Positions 8,346 to 18,419 of a stretch of DNA of 64,000 nt are shown here, piece by piece. The number at the start of each line of letters is the position of its first letter. Within the stretch, counting starts at the first letter, position 1. A model generated the notes under the pieces. It was not told the origin of the DNA, did not search any database, and was given only the letters and a program-made list of their open reading frames with translations. The stretch is from the NCBI RefSeq assembly GCF_000186865.1, contig NW_008705570.1:557147-621146 (forward strand). The letters are read 5' to 3'. Origin of the DNA: Aureococcus anophagefferens. Lineage: Eukaryota > Sar > Pelagophyceae > Pelagomonadales > Pelagomonadaceae. The translations under genes and the position numbers were made by a program.

Positions 8346-10293
8346 TTACTCCGCCTGCTTAAACTCCGGGACCTGGGCCGGCGCCTCCGTCGCCTCCTCC
8401 TCCGTCGCCTCCTCCTCCTCCTCCTCCTCGGGTTCCGTGCGCACCTGGAGCGTCTTCCAGTTGAACTCCCACGCCGCGCCGCTCTCCGGGTCGCCGTGCT
8501 GGCTCCAGTCGCGGTCCAGCGGCACGTGCGTCGGCGTCGCCAGCTGCACGTTGAGCGCGGCGCTTTCCGCCAAATTCACGTGCGCCTGGTGCCAGCCCGT
8601 GGGGACGTAGAGCACCTCGCCCGGCCGCTGGACGCACTCGAGGGGCTTCGGGAAGGGCCAGTTGCCGGCGTCGAGGCGGTCCGCGAAGGCGTGGACGCCG
8701 CCCTCGGGGTAGTGCGAGACCGGGGGAAATAGGAACCAGCGCGTCGCGCCGTAGGCGAGCGCGTGGTACGCGGCGCCCTGGACGTGGAACGTCGCGCCCG
8801 AGCCCGGACCCCCAACCGCCACGAGTGCCATGGCCGCCCGCTCCTCCTCGGCGATGTCGTGGCGCTCGTGGCGCTCCGATTCGACCATGAGCGCGTCGAG
8901 CTCCGGCGACTCCGTGTTCAGCAGCTCGACGAGCTCCTCGTTGCGCTCGAGCACGTAGGGCGCCTCGCCCGCCAGGACGTCCATCTTGAAGTGGACGAAG
9001 TCGCGCAGCGTCGTGAAGGGCTGCTCCTCGACCCAGCCCATGAAGCTGTAGGCCCGGCGCGCGGCCGTCATCGAACTGTCGTGCACGAAGACGGACTCGT
9101 CGCCGAGCGGCGCCGCGGCGAGCGCCTCCTTCGTCCAGCCGGGCTGCATGGCCCCGAGGAGGCCGCCGAGGAGCACGGGCTTCTCCGGGACGACGTACTC
9201 GCTCGTGAAGGACTCGAGGGTGAGCCCCGCGCGCCGGTCGACGGTCTCGGGCGTCTCGTTCAGCTTCGGCGTCGCCCAGCCGCCGGAGTCGCCCGCGGGC
9301 GGCGCGTAGTCCGCCGCGGGCGGCGGCGCGTCCCCCGTGCCCGCGCGGGCCCGCGCCAGCACCGCCGCGTAGGCGCCGGCGCCGCCCCACGCGAGCGCCT
9401 GGTCCGCGACGGACCACGAGCTATGCGCCTTGACCATCTCGAACTCGTCCGCGCCGTCCCCGCCGGCCTCCTGGGCGGCGACGCCGCGGCAGATCGCGGC
9501 CAGCATCTCCGTGCGGCCGCCGCCGAGCTCCTCGGGCAGGAACGGGAGGCCCTCCGCCGCGCGGCCCAGCGTCGCCAGCGTGAAGCAGAGCGTCGACGCG
9601 AGCTTGGGCGCGTCGTCGCCGTCCGCCGGGAGGGCGAGCGCCTTCTTGAGCACGGCGGCGGCCTCTTCCAGCTTTTCGAGCTTGAGCAGGGCGTTGACGT
9701 AGGCGTCGAGGCCCGCCTCGCCGAGGTCGACGCGGTCCTCGTCGCCGACGGCCGACCACATGTCGTCGAAGAGCGCCACGGCCTCGGCGTGCTCGCCGCC
9801 GCGCGCGCGGAAGAGGGCCGTGTTCACCTTGACCTCGCCGACGTTTCGCGGCGAGCACTCGATGGTTTCGGTCAGCTTCGCGAAGGCCGCGGGGCGGTCC
9901 GTTTTCAGCAATTCGGACGCGTCCTTGATGACCTACCAAATGCGTCGGTGACGATTATTCGTCGTTTTCCCGGTCCGAAGCTCTCAAAAATCGTTCCGGG
10001 ACGCTGTTGATGACCTGGCGCGCGTCCATGATCGACAGCTGGCACTCGCCCTCGGGCGGCTTCTGGTATTCGTAGGGAATCTCGTACTTGGCGCGCTTCG
10101 TCGGCGTGGCCTTTTTGCTCCGCAGCTTGCTCTTCGGTGGGCCGCCCGTCGGCCAGAACACGCTGGCGAGGAGCGCGACCGCGACCGCGGCGCCGGCGCC
10201 GAGCATCTTCTTGTCCATTGGCTTGCCCCGCTTCTTGATAGTCATCTTTGGCTTCGGCTTCGCCGCGATGACGGTCGACTTCTTCGGCCCCAT
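8346..10293 (-). CDS. TPR and JmjC/cupin-8 domain protein with N-terminal membrane anchor
   Basis: Exons 10293-10015 and 9932-8346 join in frame (622 codons) over an 82-bp GT-AG intron created by a short introner. Residues 30-47 form one hydrophobic helix after a Lys-rich start (MGPKKS). TPR-like helices follow (EAVALFDDMWS, LEEAAAVLKKALAL). A JmjC/cupin-8 domain then fills the C-terminal half: PEKPVLLGG, RWFLFPPVSHYP and VLYVPTGWHQAHVNL. The iron-binding HxD appears as HVQ in GATFHVQGAAYHAL, so the acidic ligand may be missing, while the distal His in GWHQAHVN is present. This could be a 2-oxoglutarate-dependent protein hydroxylase or an inactive relative at the ER. The tail is Glu-rich. Confidence 0.78.
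9933..10006 (-). mobile_element. Short introner, 74-bp family, copy 1
   Basis: The 74-bp element has a perfect 8-bp flanking duplication (TTGATGAC on +, GTCATCAA in gene sense, at 9925-9932 and 10007-10014). In gene sense it begins CAGCGTCC and ends TTGGTAG, with a subterminal inverted pair around ACGATT and AATCGT. The intron starts at the GT of the upstream duplicate and ends at the element's TAG. Splicing restores ARQ-VIKDASELL. It matches the copies at 15528 and 17781. Confidence 0.85.
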
Positions 10294-10608
10294 GGTTGCC
10301 AGCGAGCGCGAGTGGCTGCCACAGCGAGTTTGCGAGAGCGTGCGATCGAGATTCGGGGGCAGCATCGAGGTCAATGTTATGTGCAACGTTACAATTCGGG
10401 CAGCGTATGGTCCGTCCCTCTGACACTCTCGCGGTAACGGTGTAGCTTCGCCGTTCGTGCTGATGGGTCGCGGCGCCGGCTCTGGACGCGGCAAGGGCGG
10501 GCGCGGCGGCGGCGGGCACCACGTGTGCGTGCTTGGTTTCGCATCCGACGCGTCCAACCTGATGTCTCTGGTAGGTGGACGGGCCCGCCGCAGCCGCGGC
10601 AGTGCCCC
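10294..10608. promoter_or_regulatory. Divergent intergenic region, JmjC protein and zinc-ribbon protein
   Basis: These 315 bp separate two start codons on opposite strands and should hold both promoters. The middle (about 10360-10440) is relatively AT-rich around GTCAATGTTATGTGCAACG. I see no TATA box or long repeat. Confidence 0.4.
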
Positions 10609-10890
10609 ATGGGCACCATCGTCGCCGTCAAATGCGCCGCGTGCGGCGAGCCGAACAACGTCGCCGTCAAGTTCGGCAAGACGGGCCAGTTCGAGTGCGG
10701 CAAGTGCGACGCGACGACGGCCTGGCCCATCCGCGACTATTGGGAGGCGTACGAATGGGCGGGAGGCAAGCCCATGCCCAACCCGGACCGCGTCGACCCG
10801 CACCCGCTCGGGGACCCCGTCGCGATCCAGGGCGCGGTCGACGGCAAGAACCAGCGCGCCCAGGTCATGGGCTGCTGCGTCGTCATGTGA
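10609..10890 (+). CDS. Small zinc-ribbon protein with C-terminal CaaX prenylation motif
   Basis: The protein is 93 aa from ATG 10609 (MGTIVAVKCAACGEP). Two CxxC knuckles, CAAC and CGKC, lie 23 residues apart in the first third and form a zinc ribbon. WPIRDYWEAYEWAGGKP follows. The last residues are GCCVVM, where CVVM is a good farnesylation CaaX box and the preceding Cys could be palmitoylated. The protein is therefore predicted to be soluble but lipid-anchored to a membrane. I do not recognise the family. The upstream 5' flank (10457-10608) stays open in frame from GTG codons, but the ATG with CCCC upstream is the natural start. Confidence 0.65.
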   Translation: MGTIVAVKCAACGEPNNVAVKFGKTGQFECGKCDATTAWPIRDYWEAYEWAGGKPMPNPDRVDPHPLGDPVAIQGAVDGKNQRAQVMGCCVVM

Positions 10891-11146
10891 TCGCCGCCGT
10901 GCTTCCGTACCGCCTCGCCCTGGTCGTGCGCTCTCCGTGCCCCCCTTGCATCTCCTCCCCTTCGATTCTTCCCTTTGCTAAGGCTGTGCTACTAGAGTCT
11001 AGTAGAGTCTCTATCTAGAGAGGCCTCGCGAGTCCTCTGTCGAGTGGCTGTGGACAGCTTCTGCCTTCGCCGAGATCTCGAGGTCGCGAGAGCGCGAGCG
11101 TGAGCTTTGCCGTACCCGACGCGTCCAGACCTCAGGATCAATCGCG

Positions 11147-11977
11147 ATGTCTCACTCACTTGAGGGAACCGGTAAACTCGCACCATCTCTTGAGAACATG
11201 ATTGCCGAGGTCCGTTCGATGCGGATCAGCGAGCTCAAGGCGGCGCTTCGCGCAAATGGCGTAACCGATACTGCGACCTTCCGTGAGAAGCGAGATCTCG
11301 AGGATGCCCTGATCAGCAAGCTCTCGGACGCCATGATCAACAGCGTCGCGGCCGGCTTGCCCACGGGAGTTTCCAAAGAGGAGCAACTCGAGACGGCCCA
11401 AAAGCCGTCGGACGTCCCCGCACACCTCCGCGTCCCGGGCGTCGAGGCGCCGACGGTGCTCGGCATGTTCGCGAAACTCGCGCCGACGAATCCCGGTCCG
11501 ACGCCTGCGACGTTGGACGCCTTCAACGAGGTGCTCTCCGGCGCGCCCGCGCCCGCGGAGATCCGCGCCGATTGGCCGTTCCCGGCGGACGCGGCGGACC
11601 CCGTCGCGCGCCTCGAGATGATCGAATCGCACCTCGTCTTCAAGTTCGAGTCGCCGCTCGCGGCGCACGTCTGGGTCTGGAAGATCAACTACCAGATCTT
11701 CGCCGGAGAAGGCGCGATGATGCTCGGGACTCAGAACATGCCTCCCGAGAAGTGCGGGTTTCGTATCACCTCGACGCTTTTCTACCTCGTGCGCTACATC
11801 GCATTTCTCGGCCTCGTCTACGAGGACGGGGCGTGGCGCCTGACGTGCGAGAACAAGGTCGGCCGCTACGAGCCCGGGCGCGGCGAGAAGGAGCCGCTCC
11901 TCCAGTGGTGCCTCCGGACCATCGACCGCCTCGCGGGCCGCCTCACGTACGAGACGCCCCACGGCCAGACGCCGTGA
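11147..11977 (+). CDS. Unknown protein with SAP-like N-terminal helix pair
   Basis: The protein is 276 aa from ATG 11147. Residues 25-58 (MRISELKAALRANGVTDT, then KRDLEDALISKL) have the pattern of a SAP motif, two helices that bind AT-rich DNA or RNA. The rest is globular and has a low-basic composition unlike a GC-rich shadow, including FESPLAAHVWVWKINYQIF and GFRITSTLFYLVRYIAFLG. The latter may be a buried amphipathic region rather than a membrane span. I do not recognise the C-terminal domain. Codon use is less extreme than its neighbours, with more A/T third positions in the first 100 codons. Confidence 0.65.
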   Translation: MSHSLEGTGKLAPSLENMIAEVRSMRISELKAALRANGVTDTATFREKRDLEDALISKLSDAMINSVAAGLPTGVSKEEQLETAQKPSDVPAHLRVPGVEAPTVLGMFAKLAPTNPGPTPATLDAFNEVLSGAPAPAEIRADWPFPADAADPVARLEMIESHLVFKFESPLAAHVWVWKINYQIFAGEGAMMLGTQNMPPEKCGFRITSTLFYLVRYIAFLGLVYEDGAWRLTCENKVGRYEPGRGEKEPLLQWCLRTIDRLAGRLTYETPHGQTP

Positions 11978-12017
11978 AAGCGCCCGCCGGCACCCTACTA
12001 GGCACTACGTCTCGCTG

Positions 12018-13006
12018 TTACGAACCGTCACCCCCATCGCCCTCGTCCGCGCCGACGACGCCCGCGGCGCCGACGGCGTAGGCGAAGGGTGCGGGCGCGA
12101 CCGCGGGCGACTTGACGACGGACGCGCTGCGCGCGCGGCGCTCGACGCCCGCCCGCGGCGGCGCGGCGTCGAGGAGCACGCGCGTCGTCACCGCGTGGTG
12201 CCACGTGAGCCCGAGCGCGGGCGTCACCGCGTCCTCGGCCGACGCGCCGTCGGCCTTGAAGTCGGCCATGACGTGGTTCGAGACGACGACGGCGACGTCC
12301 GCCTCGACGGCGACGCGCTTGAGCGCCGCGGCGGCGCGCGCGAGCCACTTCTGGCGGTCGACAAGTCCGCGCGCCCCGCGAAGTCGCCGCGCGCGATCGC
12401 CGCGACGGAGTCGAGCACGCAGAGCCGCGCGCCGCTCTCTGCCGCGCGCTGGAGCACGTCGCCGCGCTCGAGGACGGCGAGGAGCTCCGCCGCGGACCCG
12501 GGCCGCAGCACATGCACGCGGCGCAGCAGGTCCGTCGCGGTGCCGGCGGCGCCGCGCGCCTCCGCGATCTGCCAGAGGCGCTTGCCGCGGAACGTCGACT
12601 CCGTGTCCACGTAGACGACGGCGTGGCCCGCCGCCGCGCAGGCCGCCGCCAGCGCGAAGCAGCACTGCGTCTTGCCCGCGCCCGCGCGGCCCACGAACTC
12701 CGTGAGCGACCCGCGCCGCGCGCCGCCGCCGAGCGCGCGGTCGAGCGGGCCGCAGCCGCTGGCCACGTGGCGCTCGGCCGTCGCCAGCAGCGCGCGCGCG
12801 CTCGTCGGCGCGAGGCGCTGCGCCGCCGCCGCGCGCAGGCGCTTCACGCGCGCCGGGCTGCAGCCCAGGAGCTGCATCAGCTGGGCGTCGCAGCGCTCGA
12901 CGACGTCGACGTGCGTGCGCACGCCGTCCTGGGCCAGTATGCGTGCTTCCTCATCGCTGGGGGGCTCGGGTGCCGCCGGCGGCAAATTGTCCGCCCAGCT
13001 GCTCAT
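12018..13006 (-). CDS. RAD51-family recombinase paralogue (XRCC3-like), one-base frame break
   Basis: From the ATG at 13006 the protein has a helix-hairpin-like N-terminus (CDAQLMQLLGCSPARVKRL). Then come the RecA-core Walker A GRAGAGKTQ (about residues 106-114), VVYVDTEST and Walker B LCVLDSVAAI. Near 12360 the frame must shift by one base (as if one base were missing) to continue as LVDRQKWLARAAAALKRV, VAVVVSNHV and LGLTWHHAVTTRVLL, all expected of RAD51 paralogues. With the break repaired the length is about 329 aa, normal for XRCC3/RAD51C. The role is homologous recombination, ATP-dependent strand pairing support. The break may be a sequence error. The gene shares a 67-bp divergent spacer with the next one. 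Confidence 0.82.
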
Positions 13007-13073
13007 CGCGCAAAGGGGTCTGGCCGCCGCCGCCCATTTGCTTTGATCGGCTGTGGCAAAGCGCGCGCAAAGC

Positions 13074-14350
13074 ATGGCGCCCAAGCGCTCGCGCAGCGGG
13101 CGGCGCAGCGGACGCGGCGGCGGCGGCGGCGGCGCCGGCGGAGGCAACAGCGGCAAGCCCACGGCGCCAGCGCGCCGCCGCGGCCGCGACGAGGTCAAGC
13201 GCTTCGTGCCGACGCGGGCGCGCGGCGGCGACAACACGAGCACACAGCCCTCGACCGCGCACAACAACGACGACGACGACGCCGACGACGACGCCGACGA
13301 CGAGGACGAGGAGCCGCCGCGGAAGCGCGCGGCGACGAAGCTGGACGTCGCCGGGCTCGACGACGACGACGCGTCCGACGACGACGCCGCGGAGGCGCCG
13401 CCGGCGCCGCCGCCGAAGCGGGCGCCGCCGCCGAGGAAGGCGCCGCCGCCCGCGAAGCCGGCGCCGCCCAGGGCGCCGCCGCCCGCGAAGCCGCCGAAGC
13501 CGCCGTCGCCCGTCGCGGTCTGGCGCGGCGGCGCGAAGCCGCCGCGGAGGCTCGGTCCGGCGGCGATGGCCGAGCTCGCGTCGGCGCTGCAGAGCGACGC
13601 CCGCGGCGCGCCCTTCGGCGCCTTCGCGCCGTCGAAGCCCAAGGCGCCGCCGCCGCCGGGCGACCAGTACCGCGTCGACGTCGACCCGCGGCCCCACCCG
13701 CCGCCGCCGCCGCCGCGCGCCGCGCCGGTCGACGCCGCGCCGGCGGACGCCGCGCCCGAGCCCGAGGCGGACGACGAGCCCGCCGAGGGCGGCCGCGAGT
13801 CGCCCTGCGCGGCGGCGCGGGCGCGCACGCCCCGCGCGGCGCCGCCGCCGGCCGCCGCCGCCGAGGCCCGCGACGCGCGGGGCAGGAAAAGAGTGCGAAA
13901 TTCCCAACTTCAAAGGCTCTTATCTCGGCCGGTTTCCACTCGTTTCGGCTGATTTTTGGACGAGCGATCATCTCTCGGAACGGCCTCAAAGCGTGGATGC
14001 TTTTTCTGGAACGCGCGCGCGCGGAACGCTCACGTTGAAGCGACGTTGAATCACCCTTTTCCTGCCCAGGCGACGCGTCGAAGCCGCTCTTCGGGCTCGT
14101 CGCGAAGCCGTCCGCGTTCGAGACGGCCGACGCGTCGCCGCTGTCGCCCTGGTGGCTCGGCGGCGGGCCGCCGTCGCTGGCCAAGAAGCACGCGCCCCCG
14201 GCCTGGCTCGCGCCCGCGGCGAAGCCGGCGTCGCCGCCGAAGCCGCCCGCCGAGGCCGCGCGCGACGCGCGCGCGCGATTCGCCGCGGAGGGCGCCGAGT
14301 CCGCGAGCTTCGACGCGTTCCTCCTCGGCGCCCTCGACCCGGCGACGTAA
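13074..14350 (+). CDS. Low-complexity acidic/proline-rich nuclear-type protein
   Basis: Exons 13074-13869 and 14070-14350 join in frame over a 200-bp GC-AG intron made by an introner, giving 358 aa. The protein has a Gly/Arg-rich start, an Asp-rich block (NNDDDDADDDADDEDEE), a basic KKR-type signal (PPRKRAATK), then long Pro/Lys/Ala tracts. The more structured C-terminus holds SPWWLGGGPPSLAKKHAP and ends in SFDAFLLGALDPAT. No enzyme motif is present. Acidic blocks followed by a basic patch suggest a chromatin or nucleolar role (inference). GTG 13053 upstream is also open, but ATG 13074 is preferred. Confidence 0.7.
13878..14069 (+). mobile_element. Diverged introner, 192 bp, with different terminal repeats
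   Basis: The element is 192 bp with inverted ends CGGGGCAGGAAAAG and complement of CTGGGCAGGAAAAG, flanked by the perfect 8-bp duplicate GCGACGCG (13870-13877 and 14070-14077). The intron runs from the GC of the left duplicate to the terminal CAG. The interior shares TTCGGCTGATTTTTGGACGA and a GCTCACGTTGAAG stretch with the 203-bp family but differs elsewhere. It looks like a related element that has acquired other ends. Confidence 0.85.
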
Positions 14351-14376
14351 CCCTCGATCGATTCTTAAGTGACAAA

Positions 14377-16198
14377 CTACGTGTTCCGCTTGAGCCCGAC
14401 GAACGAGAGGACGCGGAAGCCCGCGGCGAAGGCGAGCAGCGCGAGCACGTCGACGTAGAGCGGCTTCTGGAGCACCTGCACGTTGAGGCCCGTGTGGTCG
14501 CCGACGTCGCGGCGCTCGCCGCCGTCGACGTAGGACGCGCCGCGGAACTCGACCTTCAGCATCGCCGAGAACGAGTACTTGGTGAAGGACAAATAGCCGA
14601 GCCAGTCGAGCCAGGCGGGCACGTTGGCGACGTAAAACCCGCCGCACATCATCGTCGTCAACATGAACACGGTCTCGAAGGTCGCCGCGCGTTTCAGGTC
14701 CGCGATCCACGCGCCGATGGCCAACCCCGCGGACTGCGCCGCGAGGCCGTTGCAGAAGAGCACGAGGCAGTGCCACGGGAGCTTCGCGGGCCGCAGACCC
14801 ACGGCGAAGTAGTAGAGCAGGGCGAAGAGCGGCGACACGAGGCACGCGGACACCGTGTCCACCGTCGTCCGCGCGCAGAAGAACGCCGACACGGAGTACA
14901 GGCCCGCCGCGCGCTCCTTGACGAGCACGTCGTGCGCGGGCGGGAACGCGAAGAGCGCCTGGATCATCATCTGGAACCCCCAGTACACGGGCTGCAGGAA
15001 GAGCAGCCCCACCGTGTCCTCCACGGACGCGTCCGTGCGCGGGCGCACGGCCGCGCGGCCGCTCCAGAGCGCCGCGCAGAGCAGCGTGATGGAGCCGATG
15101 TTCGCGAGGAACATGGGGTCGATCAAGTCGAGGCGGTGCGCGAGCCAGCTCCGGCGGAAGAGGATCGCGTACTGCGCCGTCCAGGGGAGCACGCCGCCGT
15201 CCGCCGCGGGCGCCGCGACCGCGACGGCGACCGCCGCGGCCGCCGGCGCCTTCGCGACGGCGTCGAAGTCGCCCGTGCACAGCACGTCCAGCAGGTGGTC
15301 CGCGCAGGGCGTGCCGCGGGGCCGCGCGCGCTTCGCGCAGAGCGCGTCGATCGCGCCGTCCGCGGGGCCGGCGTAGGCCGCGGCGCCGTCCAATAACAAG
15401 TGGAGCTCGTCGAAGGCGTAGAACATGGCGTCCGTCGGCTGGTGCAAAGTGGCCAGCACCGTCCGGCCGTCGCGGACCATGGTCTTGAGCAGCTGGAAGA
15501 GGCGCGCGGCCGCGAACGAATCCAAGCCTACCACGCACGACGGTGACGATTGCTCAGTGTTTTCCCACCCCACATCTCTCGAAACTCGTTGCGGGACGCC
15601 GATCCGAGCCCGACGTCGGCTCGTCGAGCAGGACGAGGTCCGGGTCGAGGAGCAGCTCGTGGCCGATGGACACGCGGCGCCGCTGGCCGCCGGAGATCTC
15701 GCGCTGGATGTTCGCGCCGCCGATGGGCTGGTCCGCGCAGGACTCGAGCCCGAGCGCGGCGACGGCCGCGGCCGCTCGCGCCGCCGGGTCCGCGGCGCCG
15801 CGGAGCTCCGCCGCGAAGCGCAAAGTCTGCCGCACCGTGAGGTCGCCGAGGAGCGTGTCCTCCTGCTCCACGAAGGCGAGGCGGCGCTTGTGCGCGCTCC
15901 GCGACCACGCCGCGCCGTCGTAGCGCAGGGACCCGCCCGTGACGACTACTTTCCGCTCGAAGCGCGACGAGATCGCCGCAAGGAGCGTGCTCTTGCCGGA
16001 CCCGGAGGGCCCGAGCACGGCCGTGAGCGCGCCGCGGTCCGCGCGGCCCGTGAGCCCGTGGAGCACCTCCGCGCGCTTCGGGCCCACGCAGACCGTCAGG
16101 GCGCTCCACTCGACGCTGAGGCCGCTGACGGCCGTGGCGACGGCGTCCTTGCTCGGCGCCGCGCCGGCGACGACCTCGACGTAGCCGGGGTTGCACAT
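14377..16198 (-). CDS. ABCG-type half-transporter
   Basis: Exons 16198-15610 and 15527-14377 join in frame (579 aa) over an 82-bp GC-AG introner intron that falls inside the conserved DEPTSG-LDS stretch. The nucleotide-binding domain comes first: Walker A GPSGSGKST (residues 63-71), signature ISGGQRRRVS, Walker B LVLLDEP and H-loop LHQP. At least five membrane segments follow (VYWGFQMMIQALFAF, ACLVSPLFALLYYFAVGL, ETVFMLTTMMCGGFYV and others). The NBD-before-TMD order defines the ABCG/White class, which exports lipids, sterols or pigments as dimers. The exact substrate is unknown. Confidence 0.92.
15528..15601 (-). mobile_element. Short introner, 74-bp family, copy 2
   Basis: The 74-bp element is in gene sense, beginning CGGCGTCCCG and ending GCGTGGTAG. 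The flanking duplicates are ATCCAAGC (15520-15527) and ATCCGAGC (15602-15609), matching at seven of eight positions. The intron uses the GC at the start of the upstream duplicate in gene sense (GCTCGGAT). The host codons read the universally conserved ABC motif DEPTSGLDS only when exactly this segment is removed. Confidence 0.85.
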
Positions 16199-16446
16199 CG
16201 TTTTTGTCGCTACTACGGTGCGCGCGTGCTGTGTGTCGCGTGGGTTTCCAGCGGCGCGAGTTTGTCTGACTAGCACATCGGTGCGCGCCACGGTGGTTTG
16301 CTTCACCGGAGCGCACGGTCACATCACGGTCCGTCAAACATCGCGTCGTTGAGATGCCCCAAAGCTGTCGAACAATCGAGAGGCCAAGGCTGGCACGCCC
16401 CGGGCGGGGCAGCCGCCGGGAGCGCATCCGTCGACCACAGACACCC

Positions 16447-18410
16447 ATGGCGGCCGTCGACGTGTCCGACGAACCGCCGCCGCCCGCGCCCAAGGAGCGG
16501 AGCGGGCTCCTCGAGTTTCTCATTTGCGGCGACGAGGAGGTCGCCGTCTGGGACCGCATCCGCCCCGACGCGCCGTCCGCGGCGAGCCCGGCGCGGCGCA
16601 TCGAGGAGCTCGAGAACACGGTCAAGGAGCTGTCGCGCCTCGTGAAGCCCCACCTGCGGCACAAGCACAGCAAAAAGCACCCGAAGAAGAAGGAAAAAGA
16701 AGTCGAGTTCGAGGCCGTCGACGACGACGAGGAGTGCAAGGACTCGTCGTCGTCGTACAGCGAACCCCACGGCACCGGCGGCATCGTCGACATCCTCACG
16801 CACAAGCACCACGAGGCCGCCCCCGCACGGCCGGGCGTCGACCGCGCGTCGAGCGTCGGCGAGGACGACGAGGGTACGACGCCCGGGGGCTCGCGGCGCC
16901 ACTCGAAGCGGACGTCGACGGTGCTCCGCGAGGGCTTCGAGGCGGTCACGGGCGTCCACATCGACGCGCCTGTGTTGAAGAAGCAGGAGTCGCTCGTCGG
17001 GCGCGAGCGGGAGGAGTACCTGACGATGATCCAGGGCGAACTCGCCGACCGTGCGTTCGGCTCTTCCTACTGCTACACGCAGTTCAAGCTCGTCCACCTC
17101 ACGCTGAGCTTCTCGTCGCTCACGTCCGCGGCCTGGACCTACACGGGCCTCTGGCTCCAGGCCTACGTATTGTGCACGGTCATCGACGCCAAGTACATGA
17201 ACTGGGACAACCGCAACGTGACGCCGCTCAACTACGAGTCCGCGTCGAACTACTACACGACGAACCCCATGCGCGACGGCTCGGAATACTCGGAGAACTG
17301 GTACGAGCTCACGCGCAAGGGCCACGTCTGGGACATCCCCTTCATCATCATCGGGCCCCTCATGTTCGCGTCTTTGATGATCGCGCTGAGTTTGCGCCAG
17401 GAGATCCACGAGTTGGTGGTGGGCGCGCTGCTGGTGATGCCCAAGTGGGAGGAGTTCCAGCTCTGCGAGACGAGGCTGCAGCGCGCGGGCTGGCTCATCG
17501 GCCGGGGCCTCGCCTACGGCATCCACATTATGAGGCTCTTCGTCGTGTTTCTCTACTTCCAGGCGACGATGTGCGTGCTCGGCACGTCGAACGGGCCCTT
17601 CGCGATCATTTTGGACTGCCTCACGCTCATGTTCATCCTCGAACTGGACAACATGATCCGCTTCGACTCGAAGCACACGCTCTTCGGCCAGGCGGGCCTC
17701 GTCTCCGACAAGAAGGTCGTGCTCTCGAAGCAGCTCCGGGAGATCGCGACGGCCGTCCTCGACTCGGGGACCGCGTGGCGCAGCGTCCTGTGGCCGTGAC
17801 GATTTTCGAGAGATTTCGGCCGGGGAAACGATGAGAAATCGTCACCGTCGTGCTTGGTAGGCGTGGCGCTACTACCAGGCGAATATGGAGAACTTCCTGG
17901 TCCTGGCCGTGGCCGTCTTCATGTGCTCCGGCACGGCGCGCATGCAGCGCATCACGTCGCACGGCGAGATCACGATGGCCGACGACCCGGACCACGACGA
18001 GATGCAGCGCATCTTCTGGGCCATGCAGTTCCTGCTCGTGGCGTCCATCGTCATCCTCATCGTCGGCACGCGGCGCTTCGCTTTGCGCACGGACCTGCTG
18101 ACCTGCACCCTGCTCTTCGTCGTCGACTGCGTCTGCGTCGTCCACATCAACTTTTACGCGGGCGCGGCTCCCCCGCGCCTCCTTTTTTCGTCCGTCCCCC
18201 CGACACCGTCTCCTAGGCTACTACCTGCTGTCCGAGGTCGGCATCTACGGCGAGACGTCCTTCGCCGCCTTCTCCGGGTACGCGAACTGGAAGCGCGGCA
18301 TCGCGTTCTACCTCACGAACGACGACGACGGCTGGATCGTCGACGACCAGCTCGTCGACGCGCAGCCCGCGGGCGGCGTGGCCGGCATGGGCAAGGGCGG
18401 CCGCTTCTAA
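16447..18410 (+). CDS. Large multi-pass membrane protein of unknown family
   Basis: Exons 16447-17772, 17861-18161 and 18217-18410 give 606 aa. The first intron (88 bp, GC-AG) is a short introner. The second (55 bp, 18162-18216, GC-AG) is ordinary. The N-terminal 170 residues are cytosolic-like, with a coiled stretch (RRIEELENTVKELSRLV), a Lys/His patch and acidic blocks. About seven hydrophobic segments follow, including DIPFIIIGPLMFASLMIAL, the RLFVVFLYFQATMCVLG region, AIILDCLTLMFILEL, NFLVLAVAVFMCSG and LLVASIVILIVGT. Long loops with Trp/Tyr-rich sequence follow the first span. It could be a channel or transporter but I cannot name a family. ATG 16354 is an alternative start 31 codons upstream. 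Confidence 0.75.
17781..17860 (+). mobile_element. Short introner, 80-bp copy 3
   Basis: The 80-bp element begins CAGCGTCC, ends CTTGGTAG, and has a perfect subterminal inverted repeat GTGACGATTT / AAATCGTCAC. The 8-bp duplicate GCGTGGCG sits at 17773-17780 and 17861-17868. Splicing from the GC of the first duplicate to the TAG rejoins GTAW-RYYQANMENF in frame. Confidence 0.87.
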
Positions 18411-18419
18411 ATTTTTTGT

